Positions 26,328 to 34,438 of a stretch of DNA of 64,000 nt are shown here, piece after piece; within the stretch, counting starts at the first letter, position 1; each line of letters begins with the position of its first letter. The notes under the pieces were generated by a model. It did no database searches, had not been told where the DNA came from, and worked only from the letters and a program-made list of their open reading frames with translations. The DNA is taken from assembly GCF_005887615.1 (NCBI RefSeq), contig NZ_VANS01000002.1, forward strand, positions 124,001-188,000, read 5' to 3'. Both the position numbers and the translations under genes were made by a program. Source of the stretch: Sulfitobacter sabulilitoris. GTDB lineage: Bacteria > Pseudomonadota > Alphaproteobacteria > Rhodobacterales > Rhodobacteraceae.

Positions 26328-26422
26328 CCCTTGAGAGTTGCGCCGATCTGCGCCCAAATCAAGCCCCCAGACGTGACGATATACAAAGCGCCCAGGAACA
26401 TGTTACGGATCAGGGCGCACAT
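26324..26422 (-). CDS. Possible small membrane protein (32 residues) coupled to DUF2794
   Basis: A short open frame MCALIRNMFLGALYIVTSGGLIWAQIGATLKG read in segments of hydrophobic character: FLGALYIVTSGGLIWA would make one membrane span. Its TGA overlaps the DUF2794 ATG in the ATGA form typical of coupled genes. No clear ribosome site; the start could be either ATG (26422 or 26401). Reality uncertain: the evidence is the coupling and the clean single-span pattern. Confidence 0.35.
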   Translation of the reverse strand: MCALIRNMFLGALYIVTSGGLIWAQIGATLKG

Positions 26423-26441
26423 CGCGAAAACGGAAACATGA

Positions 26442-26894
26442 ATGACTGCTGAGATGACCCCCCTCGCCCGCGCCCGGACCTGTGCCACCCTCATGATGGA
26501 GCAGGACGCCGCCAGCCGCGGCCTCGGCATGGTGCTGGATCATGTGGCGCCGGGCACCGCGACGCTGAGCATGACGATCAAGCCCGAAATGCTCAACGGT
26601 CACGGCATCTGCCACGGCGGCTTCATCTTCACCCTCGCCGACAGCGCGTTCGCCTTTGCGTGCAACACTTACAACCAGCTGACCGTCGCGCAGCAGAACC
26701 AGATCACCTATCTCGCTCCGGGCCGCCCCGGCGATACGCTGACCGCGACCGCGATCGAGGTCGCGCGCACCGGCCGGTCGGGCACATACGATGTCACCGT
26801 CACCGCCGGCAACGGCAGCACGCTGGCGTTGTTCCGGGGGCTGTCACGCACGATCAAAGGTCAGCATTTCCCAGAAGACGGAGCCGCCACATGA
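26442..26894 (+). CDS. paaI: PaaI-type hotdog thioesterase
   Basis: A 150-residue hotdog-fold acyl-CoA thioesterase. The catalytic region MLNGHGICHGGFIFTLADSAFAFACNTYN matches PaaI, which hydrolyses ring-hydroxylated phenylacetyl-CoA by-products. Its stop overlaps the start of paaK (ATGA), supporting a place in phenylacetate catabolism. The oxygenase and ring-opening genes (paaABCDE, paaZ) are not in this window. Confidence 0.9.
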   Translation: MTAEMTPLARARTCATLMMEQDAASRGLGMVLDHVAPGTATLSMTIKPEMLNGHGICHGGFIFTLADSAFAFACNTYNQLTVAQQNQITYLAPGRPGDTLTATAIEVARTGRSGTYDVTVTAGNGSTLALFRGLSRTIKGQHFPEDGAAT

Positions 26895-28201
26895 AGGATC
26901 TCACCCCCGCGAAATCCACCCTCGACGCGGTCGAAACCGCCAGCCGCGACGAAATTTCGGCATTGCAACTGGACCGGCTGAAATGGTCCCTGCGCCACGC
27001 CTATGACAACGTGCCTTTCTACAAGACCAGTTTCGACGCGGCCGGCATTCACCCCGACGATCTGCGCAGCCTGTCGGATCTGGCGAAATTTCCCTTTACC
27101 GTCAAAACCGATCTGCGCGACAATTATCCGTTCGGCATGTTTGCCGTGCCGCGCAACCAGGTGGCGCGCATCCATGCGTCGTCGGGCACGACGGGCCAGC
27201 CCACCGTCGTGGGCTATACCAAGCGCGATCTCGATCATTGGGGCAGCGTCGTCGCGCGGTCCTTGCGTGCGTCGGGGTTGAAAACCGGGGATATGTTGCA
27301 CAACGCCTATGGCTACGGCCTGTTTACCGGCGGTTTGGGAATCCATCTGGGTGCCGATGCGCTGGGGCTGTCCACGGTGCCGATTTCAGGCGGCATGACG
27401 CCCCGCCAGGTTCGCCTGATCGAGGATTTCAGACCCAATGGCATCACAGTCACGCCATCCTATGCGCTGTCCATCTTGGATGAATATGCCAGACAGGGGC
27501 TCGATCCGCGCGCGTCATCGCTGGATGTCGGCATTTTCGGCGCCGAGCCCTGGACCAACGCCATGCGCCACGAGATCGAGCAGGCCTTCGACATGCACGC
27601 GGTCGATATCTACGGCCTGAGCGAGGTCATGGGCCCCGGCGTCGCCTGCGAGTGCGTCGAGACCAAGGACGGCCTGCACATCTGGGAGGATCATTTCTAT
27701 CCCGAGGTGATCAACCCCGAGACCGGCGCGCTGGTCGAAGACGGCGAACAGGGCGAGCTGGTCTTTACCTCGCTGACCAAGGAGGCGTTTCCGATCATCC
27801 GCTACCGCACCCGCGACCTGACCCGGCTTCTGGCGGGCACGGCGCGCAGCATGCGGCGGATGGAAAAGATCACCGGGCGCAGCGACGACATGATCATCCT
27901 GCGCGGGGTCAACGTCTTTCCCACCCAGATCGAAGAGGCGCTGATGGCCATTCCCGGCCTTGCCCCGCATTTCCAGATCGAGCTGAGCAAACCCGACCGG
28001 ATGGACCAGATGCGCGTGTTCTGCGAGGTGGCGGAGGCCGGTATCGGCGCGCAAGCCCGCAGCGACGCCGCCCGCGCACTGGCCGCCTCGGTCAAGCAGA
28101 CCGTGGGAATTTCGATCAGCGTCGAGGTCTTTGACGTCGGCGGCGTCGCCCGGTCCGAGGGCAAGGCGGTGAGGATCGTGGACAAGCGTCCAAAGACCTG
28201 A
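26891..28201 (+). CDS. paaK: Phenylacetate-CoA ligase
   Basis: A 436-residue adenylate-forming enzyme that activates phenylacetate to phenylacetyl-CoA. The AMP-binding motif SSGTTGQPTVVGYT lies near residue 95. YGLSEVMGPGVACEC and YRTRDLTRLL follow, and then the C-terminal domain ITGRSDDMIILRGVNVFPTQIEEAL. This matches PaaK in length and motifs. Coupled to paaI. Confidence 0.95.
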   Translation: MKDLTPAKSTLDAVETASRDEISALQLDRLKWSLRHAYDNVPFYKTSFDAAGIHPDDLRSLSDLAKFPFTVKTDLRDNYPFGMFAVPRNQVARIHASSGTTGQPTVVGYTKRDLDHWGSVVARSLRASGLKTGDMLHNAYGYGLFTGGLGIHLGADALGLSTVPISGGMTPRQVRLIEDFRPNGITVTPSYALSILDEYARQGLDPRASSLDVGIFGAEPWTNAMRHEIEQAFDMHAVDIYGLSEVMGPGVACECVETKDGLHIWEDHFYPEVINPETGALVEDGEQGELVFTSLTKEAFPIIRYRTRDLTRLLAGTARSMRRMEKITGRSDDMIILRGVNVFPTQIEEALMAIPGLAPHFQIELSKPDRMDQMRVFCEVAEAGIGAQARSDAARALAASVKQTVGISISVEVFDVGGVARSEGKAVRIVDKRPKT

Positions 28202-28222
28202 GGCGGGGCACGATCCGGCAGA

Positions 28223-28639
28223 TCACTCCGCCGGGTGCGTCGCCTGGCGCCCCGACAGCGTTGGCTGCGCCGCACCGACCCCGTGGCGCAGCACCATAAA
28301 GCCAAACAGCGCCATCGACAGCACAGCAAGGACAGAGCCGATCTGTGCCACTGACTCGCCCCGGTCGGTGATCGCGAAAACGATTCCCGGCACGAGAACC
28401 ACCACGGCCGCCGCCGTGAGAACGTAGTGCACCTGCGCCATCGCCGTCTGCGCGGCGCCCGGCGTCAGCGCGTAATAGGCCCCGAAGACAGCCATCGCGA
28501 CAAAACCGATCAGGTTGAGGTGCCCATGCGCGGGCGACAACGTGTGATCGTTGCTGGCCGCCATCTGGATCCCCCAGACCATGCCCGCCAGAGCGAACAG
28601 CGCGGCGGTGGCAAAGAACAATTTCGATATGGATTGCAT
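28223..28639 (-). CDS. Small four-span membrane protein with an oxidase-like HGHLNLIGF motif
   Basis: A 138-residue integral membrane protein with about four spans. The segment SPAHGHLNLIGFVAMAVFGAYYAL resembles the histidine-bearing helix of cbb3/NO-reductase-type subunit I, a pattern seen in small standalone oxidase-like proteins. It lacks the remaining metal ligands, so catalytic activity is doubtful. AAAGGAGAGG gives a strong ribosome site for ATG 28639. A small ORF (28656-28805) lies just upstream; LysR is divergent. Confidence 0.75.
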   Translation of the reverse strand: MQSISKLFFATAALFALAGMVWGIQMAASNDHTLSPAHGHLNLIGFVAMAVFGAYYALTPGAAQTAMAQVHYVLTAAAVVVLVPGIVFAITDRGESVAQIGSVLAVLSMALFGFMVLRHGVGAAQPTLSGRQATHPAE

Positions 28640-28655
28640 GAAAACCTCTCCTTTT

Positions 28656-28805
28656 TTATGTGATATCCAAACGCCCGCCAAGGCGCGGGGGCGGCACGCT
28701 GCCGGTGATCGACTGCATGTCGGCGGTTTTGGTGCCGATCCCGATGATGCGCTGGCGGACCCCCATCCGCCCGGTCGCATCCGGCCCGAAATCACGATCT
28801 CTCAT
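28656..28805 (-). CDS. Possible 49-residue ORF between LysR and the membrane-protein gene
   Basis: Open frame beginning MRDRDFGPDATGRMGVRQRI and ending GSVPPPRLGGRLDIT, with GGGGGGAGCG immediately before its ATG and 16 nt before the next gene. No family recognised; it may be a real small protein, a leader, or a gene remnant. Confidence 0.35.
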   Translation of the reverse strand: MRDRDFGPDATGRMGVRQRIIGIGTKTADMQSITGSVPPPRLGGRLDIT

Positions 28806-28893
28806 CGCTCCCCCCTGCACGCTCCTGATGGACGCGCGGTGCGTCCTCGGCGGTGGGGGCAGGATACCGCAAACTCCGCGATACAAAAAATCG

Positions 28894-28913
28894 ATAGATT
28901 GTATATGATCTAT
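28894..28913 (+). promoter_or_regulatory. Inverted repeat directly before the LysR start (candidate operator)
   Basis: ATAGAT-N8-ATCTAT, a perfect 6-bp inverted repeat in an AT-rich patch ending 4 nt before the lysR start codon. It fits the T-N11-A type of LysR binding site and suggests autoregulation and control of the divergent membrane-protein unit. Confidence 0.55.
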
Positions 28914-28917
28914 AGGC

Positions 28918-29859
28918 ATGGCGAATTTGATGAACTTCGACCTCAACCTGTTGCGGGTGCTCGACGCGCTGCTGCGCGAGGGATCGACCGTGCGCGCGGG
29001 TCAACGGCTTGGCCTGTCGCAGCCTGCCGTGTCGGCCGCTCTTGGCCGGTTGCGCGCCGGGCTGAACGACGAGCTGTTCCTGCGGCGCGGCAAGGGGCTT
29101 GAACCGACGCAATTCGCCCTCTCGCTCGAGGCGCCGCTGCGCGATCTGCTGGACGGCATCCAGATCTTGCTGAGCCGGGGCGGACCCTTCGATCCTGCGA
29201 CATCGACGGCCCGGTTCAAGATATCGGGAAGCGATTTCTTTGCCGAACTGCTGATGCCCGAACTGGCCGAACGGTTGTTGCGGCACGCGCCGGGGATGCG
29301 GGTGCATCTGGTCGATCTGGTGCCCGACAATTACATCGACACGCTGGAGCGCTACGAAGTCGATCTGGCGTTGGTGCCCGCGCTGGCCCTGCCCGACCGG
29401 ATCAAGGCGCAGCCGGTGTTCAGATCGTCCTTTTCGGTCATCGCGCGGCAGGATCATCCGTGCATCGCGCAGGCGGGTCTGGCGCCCGGCGACATGATGC
29501 CTATGGATCTGTTTTGCGATCTGGGGCATGTCCTGTTCTCGCCCGAAGGCAATGCGCGCGCGATGGGCGACGCCGCATTGGCCAAGGTCGGTCGCGAACG
29601 GCGCGTGGTGATGACCATGCCGGTCTTTTCGGGCGTCTACCGTGCCGTGGCCGGGTCCGACCTGATCGCGCTTTTGCCCACGAAACTGGCGCGGCATATC
29701 GCGGGCGGTGTCGGGCTCTGTATCTACGCCCCGCCGATGGCAATCGTGCCGGTGCAGATCTTGATGATCTGGCATCGCAGGCAGTCAGGCTGGCCCGCGC
29801 ACCAGTGGCTGCGGGGCCAGATTGCCGGGCTTCTGGCCCCGCTCGATGACATGCGCTGA
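28918..29859 (+). CDS. LysR-family transcriptional regulator
   Basis: A 313-residue regulator: N-terminal winged helix (NFDLNLLRVLDALLREGSTVRAGQRLGLSQPAVSAALGRLR, residues 5-45) and a periplasmic-binding-like effector domain. The start at 28918 overlaps a candidate operator and lacks a good ribosome site, so ATG 28930 (MNFDLNLLRVLDAL) is an alternative. Target genes are probably the divergent ones; the inducer is unknown. Confidence 0.93.
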   Translation: MANLMNFDLNLLRVLDALLREGSTVRAGQRLGLSQPAVSAALGRLRAGLNDELFLRRGKGLEPTQFALSLEAPLRDLLDGIQILLSRGGPFDPATSTARFKISGSDFFAELLMPELAERLLRHAPGMRVHLVDLVPDNYIDTLERYEVDLALVPALALPDRIKAQPVFRSSFSVIARQDHPCIAQAGLAPGDMMPMDLFCDLGHVLFSPEGNARAMGDAALAKVGRERRVVMTMPVFSGVYRAVAGSDLIALLPTKLARHIAGGVGLCIYAPPMAIVPVQILMIWHRRQSGWPAHQWLRGQIAGLLAPLDDMR

Positions 29860-29867
29860 CCCCAAGA

Positions 29868-31529
29868 TCAGGCAAAGGCGCCCTGACAGAACCACCCCGA
29901 CGACATCGTGCCGCCATGCCCGTAGAACAACCACAACCGCTGTCCGTCTTGGGTCTGCGTCACCCAGTAGTCCCGGACCCCCGTGCGCCAGTCGGGATCG
30001 TCGAGCCACCATTCGGGGGCGATCCGCTCCGGCCCGATGGCGCGCAGGCGCACAAGGTTTTGCCCACGCCAGCGAAAGGCGTGCGGCATCTGCGGCACAT
30101 CCGGGGCGCTGACCGGTTCGGGCCGCCATAGCAGCAGCGGACGGGGCGTGGCGGGTGCGGGCCAGGCACCATCGTGCGGGGCCGTCCATGCCGCGGCCTG
30201 GATGGTGCTGGTTTTCTCGGGGACATGGCTCGATGCCGGGTGCAGCCGCGTGATCGCCTCAAGGCCCACGCGCGCGCCGATGCGCCCGATCAGATCGTCC
30301 AGCGCGGTATTGCCCGCCAGCCGGGCGCTGACCACGCGCCCTGCCTCAAGGTGGCCCACCGCGTGGCGGTCGTGAATGGGCTCGGTCCGGACCGCCTCAA
30401 GCCGCAGCATGTCGATGCCAAAGCCGGCGTCGATCTCGCCCAGCTTCAGCTCCAGCAGCGGACGAATCCGCGCGGGATCGCGCGAGGGACGCGCCAGACC
30501 GACCTCGACCCCTTGAATGTCATGGTCGCTGCGAAAGGCCTGCAACCGCACCCGCCGCGCGCCACGGCCCTTGGCCTCAAGGCTTTGGCACAGGCGCGGC
30601 AACAGCCGGTCGATGCCCGCCAGAATGTCATCCTCCAGCCCGATGGGCTCGGGCAGGGTCAGCCGCACGGCGAAATGCTCGGCCGGTTTGGCGGGTGACA
30701 CGGGTTCGGGCGCGCTGCCCATCGCCTGATCCATCCGCATCACCAGCCCCCGGCCAAAACGCCGCGCAAGGCTGGCACGCGGCTGGCCCAGCAGATCGCC
30801 CACCCTGCGCAGGCCCAGCCGCCCCAATTGCGCTGTCGTCTCCGCATCGAGCCGCAACGCCGCGATGGGCAGCGGGCTGAGTGCGCCGTAAGTCTGGCCC
30901 GGCGCAGCGATCCGGTGCGCCCCCGCTGTCCGGCCCAACGTGGTGACGGGCGCCGCCCCACCGCGGGTCCAATGCCGCCGCTTGCCCGCCCGCGACCGGG
31001 TCGCGCGCGCCTCCTGGTCGATGGCATCGCCGTTGCGGTCCGACACGCCCACCTGCCCCGCGAACCGCGCCAGCGCCCAGGCAGCGCCCCGCGTATCCGC
31101 CAGCCCGATATGCGTCATCAGCCCCAGATCGGCGCAATCCTCCTGCACCACCTGCACCAACGGCTCCTCGCCCCCGAAAAGATGCGCACAGCCGGTCAGA
31201 TCGACGACCAGCCCATCCTCGGCCTCATCCGCGACCCAGGGGCTGAACTTGCCCGCCCAGCGCCGCAGCGAGGCGAGAAACGCCGCCTCTGCCGCCGGGC
31301 TGCGGCTGCGGGTGATCAGCCCCTCGCACATCGCATGGGCATCGCGCACCGGCTGCCCGACGCGCAGGCCATGCTGCTGCGCCAGCGCATTGAGCGAGGT
31401 GATCACCTGCATGTTCTGCTGGTCCTGCACCACGGCCAGCGGCACCCCGCCCAGCACCGGTTCGCGGCGCACAAGGCGGTCGGCCCCCAGCCGCGGGAAC
31501 CACAAGGACAGGATACGACGGTTGGTCAT
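29868..31529 (-). CDS. imuB: ImuB-type Y-family polymerase-like protein
   Basis: A 553-residue ImuB homologue, the inactive Y-family component of the SOS mutasome (ImuA-ImuB-DnaE2) for error-prone lesion bypass. The N-terminus (RILSLWFPRLGADRL) lacks the catalytic Asp of DinB/UmuC, as usual for ImuB, and VADEAEDGLVVDLTGCAHLFGGEEPL takes the place of the SxDE motif. The C-terminal region (WRTGVRDYWVTQTQDGQRLWLFYGHG) contains the ImuB-type end. An SOS box lies 35 nt upstream. No imuA is adjacent, and dnaE2 lies 30 kb away. Convergent with LysR. Confidence 0.9.
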   Translation of the reverse strand: MTNRRILSLWFPRLGADRLVRREPVLGGVPLAVVQDQQNMQVITSLNALAQQHGLRVGQPVRDAHAMCEGLITRSRSPAAEAAFLASLRRWAGKFSPWVADEAEDGLVVDLTGCAHLFGGEEPLVQVVQEDCADLGLMTHIGLADTRGAAWALARFAGQVGVSDRNGDAIDQEARATRSRAGKRRHWTRGGAAPVTTLGRTAGAHRIAAPGQTYGALSPLPIAALRLDAETTAQLGRLGLRRVGDLLGQPRASLARRFGRGLVMRMDQAMGSAPEPVSPAKPAEHFAVRLTLPEPIGLEDDILAGIDRLLPRLCQSLEAKGRGARRVRLQAFRSDHDIQGVEVGLARPSRDPARIRPLLELKLGEIDAGFGIDMLRLEAVRTEPIHDRHAVGHLEAGRVVSARLAGNTALDDLIGRIGARVGLEAITRLHPASSHVPEKTSTIQAAAWTAPHDGAWPAPATPRPLLLWRPEPVSAPDVPQMPHAFRWRGQNLVRLRAIGPERIAPEWWLDDPDWRTGVRDYWVTQTQDGQRLWLFYGHGGTMSSGWFCQGAFA

Positions 31530-31563
31530 GCGGGCAGCATCGCCTGAGATCGGGGAATCGGTT

Positions 31564-31578
31564 GTTCACTCTTTGTTC
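31564..31578 (-). promoter_or_regulatory. SOS (LexA) box upstream of imuB
   Basis: GTTC-ACTCTTT-GTTC, a perfect match to the alphaproteobacterial LexA site GTTC-N7-GTTC, 35-49 nt before the imuB start. It supports damage-inducible expression of imuB as the first gene of its transcript. Confidence 0.85.
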
Positions 31579-31621
31579 TTTTTCAAATTACCCATAACAG
31601 CCACCAGAGTCGAGCGCGCCC

Positions 31622-32239
31622 TCAGGTGCCGTAGCGTGCCATGAACATCTCGACCGCACCTTTGACGACGCGGTCGATCTCGTCCTCGGTCACCGTCTTG
31701 GTCATGCCAAAGATCAGTCGCGGCCACAGATCTGCCTTGCACAATTCGCCAAACTGATCGGCGGCGAACACCATGTCATCCATGTGCAATTCGCCGCGCG
31801 CCACGGCCTGCTTGAAATAGGCGGCCATTTCCGCGCGCATCACGGCCGGCCCAGAGTTGTAGAACCGCTGACCCAATTCCGGAAACCGATCCGATTCCGC
31901 GACACAGATGCGAAAAATCTGCTGGCCCAACGTCGAGGTGATGAATTTCAGGAAATGCCGCGCCGTCTGGTCCAGCACCTCGCGCGGGGGGGCGGTCATG
32001 TCGATGTTATCGAGCGCCAGACGCGCCTGACGCTGGCATTCGGTATTCGCCACCTCAAGAAACAGCAGCCGCTTGTCGGCGAAATAGCTGTACAGCGTCG
32101 CCTTTGACACCTTGGCGGCCCGGGCAATATCGTCGACGCTGGCCCCCTCGAACCCATCGGCCATGAAGACGTGTCGCGCGCCCTGCAGCACCTGGTCATA
32201 CTTGCGGCCCTTGCGGACGGTGTCGGCTGTTGCGGTCAT
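31622..32239 (-). CDS. TetR-family transcriptional regulator
   Basis: A 205-residue repressor. The N-terminal helix-turn-helix (VLQGARHVFMADGFEGASVDDIARAAKVSKATLYSYFADKRLLF) is classic TetR. GGAGAC precedes ATG 32239. A palindrome in its promoter (32270-32281) suggests autoregulation. The C-terminal ligand domain gives no hint of the inducer. It is divergent from the MbfA-like iron gene, but the iron gene has its own Irr box. Confidence 0.92.
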   Translation of the reverse strand: MTATADTVRKGRKYDQVLQGARHVFMADGFEGASVDDIARAAKVSKATLYSYFADKRLLFLEVANTECQRQARLALDNIDMTAPPREVLDQTARHFLKFITSTLGQQIFRICVAESDRFPELGQRFYNSGPAVMRAEMAAYFKQAVARGELHMDDMVFAADQFGELCKADLWPRLIFGMTKTVTEDEIDRVVKGAVEMFMARYGT

Positions 32240-32269
32240 CAAAGTCTCCGGCTGTCGCGTCAACGTATA

Positions 32270-32281
32270 AACCGAACGGTT
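32270..32281 (-). promoter_or_regulatory. Palindromic operator in the tetR promoter
   Basis: AACCG-AA-CGGTT, a perfect 5-bp inverted repeat with a 2-nt centre, 31 nt before the tetR start. It sits between a TTGGAC-like -35 and a TATACG-like -10 element read on the minus strand, the position expected for a TetR self-operator. Confidence 0.6.
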
Positions 32282-32364
32282 CAGGTCCAAGCGCTTTTCC
32301 TGTCGAAGGCGTAAATTCGCATCTATTTCCCCTGAATGTGGATTGCCCGGCGCGACACCCTAGA

Positions 32365-32379
32365 TTAGAACTGTTCTAA
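32365..32379 (+). promoter_or_regulatory. Irr-type iron control element (ICE)
   Basis: TTAGAA-CTG-TTCTAA, the core of the Irr/ICE consensus TTTAGAA-N3-TTCTAAA, 19 nt before the start of the MbfA-like gene. Irr represses mbfA under low iron in rhizobia, so the same wiring is expected here. Confidence 0.82.
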
Positions 32380-32397
32380 GCTGATTTGGGGTTTCAG

Positions 32398-33372
32398 ATG
32401 CGTTTTTCCTTTTCCCGCAAACGATTCAACGACCTGACAGAGCAGGAAATACTGGCGCTGGCGATCTCCTCCGAGGAGGATGACGCCCGGATTTACCGGG
32501 GCTATGCCGAGCGTTTGCGCAAGGACTTTCCCGACAGCGCACGCGTGTTCGACGGCATGGCCGCCGAAGAGGACCAGCACCGCCAACGGCTGATCGCCCT
32601 CCATGAGCAACGCTTCGGCCCGGTGATTCCACTGATCCGGCGCGAACATGTGGCCGGCTACTACAACCGCCGCCCGGTCTGGCTGGTCGAAAACCTCGGC
32701 CTTGAAAAGATCCGCGCCGAAGCCGAAGCGATGGAGCGCGAGGCGGAGCACTTCTACCTCAAGGCGGCGGCGCGCACCACCGACAGCGCAACGCGCAAGC
32801 TGCTGGGCGATCTGGCCGCCGCAGAGGCGGGCCATCAGGACACCGCCGATGCCCTCAACCAGCGCCACCTGGGCGAAGCCGCCCGCACGCGCGAGGATGA
32901 CACGGCGCATCGCCAGTTCCTGCTGACATGGGTTCAGCCGGGGCTTGCCGGCCTGATGGACGGGTCGGTCTCGACGCTGGCGCCGATCTTTGCCACCGCC
33001 TTTGCCACCCAAGACACCTGGACGACCTTTCTTGTCGGACTGGCCGCATCGGTGGGTGCCGGCATTTCGATGGGCTTTACCGAAGCCGCGTCGGACGATG
33101 GCGAATTGTCGGGCCGCGGCTCGCCGGTGAAACGCGGCTTTGCCTCCGGCGTGATGACGACGCTGGGCGGCCTGGGGCATGCGCTGCCATATCTCATCAC
33201 CGATTTCTGGACGGCAACGGTGATCGCGGGCATCGTCGTCTTCGTCGAGCTTTGGGCGATTGCCTGGATTCAGAACCGCTATATGGATACGCCGTTCCTG
33301 CGCGCCGCGTTGCAGGTCGTTCTGGGCGGCGCGCTGGTGTTCGCGGCGGGGGTGCTGATCGGATCGGGCTAG
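32398..33372 (+). CDS. mbfA: MbfA-like membrane-bound ferritin/VIT1 iron exporter
   Basis: A 324-residue fusion protein. Residues about 10-165 form a ferritin-like/rubrerythrin four-helix domain with the diiron motifs EEDDAR..., AAEEDQHR and EREAEHFYLKAA...AAAEAGHQD. Residues about 175-324 form a VIT1/CCC1-type membrane domain (GLMDGSVSTLAPIFATAFATQDTWTTFLVGLAASVGAGISMGFTEAASDDG). MbfA exports iron and protects against iron and peroxide stress. An Irr box overlaps its promoter. Confidence 0.93.
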   Translation: MRFSFSRKRFNDLTEQEILALAISSEEDDARIYRGYAERLRKDFPDSARVFDGMAAEEDQHRQRLIALHEQRFGPVIPLIRREHVAGYYNRRPVWLVENLGLEKIRAEAEAMEREAEHFYLKAAARTTDSATRKLLGDLAAAEAGHQDTADALNQRHLGEAARTREDDTAHRQFLLTWVQPGLAGLMDGSVSTLAPIFATAFATQDTWTTFLVGLAASVGAGISMGFTEAASDDGELSGRGSPVKRGFASGVMTTLGGLGHALPYLITDFWTATVIAGIVVFVELWAIAWIQNRYMDTPFLRAALQVVLGGALVFAAGVLIGSG

Positions 33373-33408
33373 CTTGCGGGACGCATCCCCTGCGGCTATC
33401 CCTGTGCC

Positions 33409-34338
33409 ATGATCGATATCTTTCTGAAAACCCTGCCGTTCTTTGCCCTGATCGGGCTGGGGTACTGGGCCGGACGCACACGGTTTTTCAGCGCCGAAGC
33501 GACGGCCTACCTGACCAAGTTCGTGTTCTACTTCGCGCTCTCCGCGATGCTGTTCCGGTTTTCCGCCAACCTCTCGCTGGCCGAGGTCTGGGATATCAGG
33601 CTGGTATCAGCCTACCTGTGGGGCACGGCCTTCGTCTATGGCATCGCGACCTTCGTTGGGTTCCTGCGCCGCCTCGATGTGCCCACCGCCGCGATCGAGG
33701 CGCAATGCGCCGTCATCGGCAATACCGGGTTCCTGGGCGTGCCCATGCTGACGCTGCTGCTCGGCCCGATGGCGATCGGACCGGTGATGCTGGCCCTCGC
33801 CATCGACCTGATCGTTTTCTCCAGCCTGATCGTGATCCTGATCACCGGCTCGCGCGAAGGGCGGATGCGGCTTTCGGTGCTGCGCACGGTCGGCGCAGGG
33901 CTGGTGAAAAACCCGATGATCGTTTCGATGTCGCTTGGGTTGCTGTGGTCTGGCCTTCAGGTGCCGATCCCCGTCCCGATGAACGATTTCCTGGCCATCC
34001 TCGGCGGGGCGGCCACGCCGGGTGCGCTGTTCGCGATCGGGGCCTCGCTCGCCACCAAATCGGCAGAACGGATCGAAGTCGCAGGATGGCTCACCTTCTG
34101 CAAGCTGGTGCTGCACCCCGCCTTCGTCGCCTTCGCGGCACTCTATCTCTTCAACGTCGATCCCTTTTCGGCGGCCGTGATCATCGCCGCCGCCGCTCTG
34201 CCGGTCGCGGGCAACGTCTACATGCTTGCACAACACTACGGTGTGGCGCCGCAACGGGTATCGGCGGCGATCCTCGTGTCAACCGCGATCAGCATCGTCA
34301 CCGTCAGCCTGGTGATCGCATGGGTCAGCGCGCTCTAG
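33409..34338 (+). CDS. AEC-family transporter (auxin efflux carrier type)
   Basis: A 309-residue, roughly ten-span carrier of the AEC/BASS-like fold. Family features are the N-terminal IFLKTLPFFALIGLGYWAGRTRFFSAEA, the broken-helix segment GNTGFLGVPMLTLLLG, and GAATPGALFAIGASLA in the second half. Substrates of bacterial members include malonate, malate and other organic acids; not known here. It follows mbfA by 36 nt, but no shared function is evident. Confidence 0.9.
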   Translation: MIDIFLKTLPFFALIGLGYWAGRTRFFSAEATAYLTKFVFYFALSAMLFRFSANLSLAEVWDIRLVSAYLWGTAFVYGIATFVGFLRRLDVPTAAIEAQCAVIGNTGFLGVPMLTLLLGPMAIGPVMLALAIDLIVFSSLIVILITGSREGRMRLSVLRTVGAGLVKNPMIVSMSLGLLWSGLQVPIPVPMNDFLAILGGAATPGALFAIGASLATKSAERIEVAGWLTFCKLVLHPAFVAFAALYLFNVDPFSAAVIIAAAALPVAGNVYMLAQHYGVAPQRVSAAILVSTAISIVTVSLVIAWVSAL

Positions 34339-34376
34339 GCTTCTTTTGTTCAAAAATATCCCCGCCGGAGGCTCCC
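34339..34376 (+). repeat. Dispersed intergenic repeat, family A copy 2
   Basis: GGCTTCTTTTGTTC followed by the core AAAAATATCCCCGCCGGAGG and CTCC. It begins directly after the AEC stop codon and occupies the first third of the 100-bp gap before fghA. Nearly identical to the copies at 15178-15213 and 61434-61474 (inverted). Confidence 0.75.
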
Positions 34377-34438
34377 CACCTTGCCGCGGCCCCCCCCAGC
34401 AGATAGCCAAGAGCCAACCCACCCAACAGGAGTGTCCG

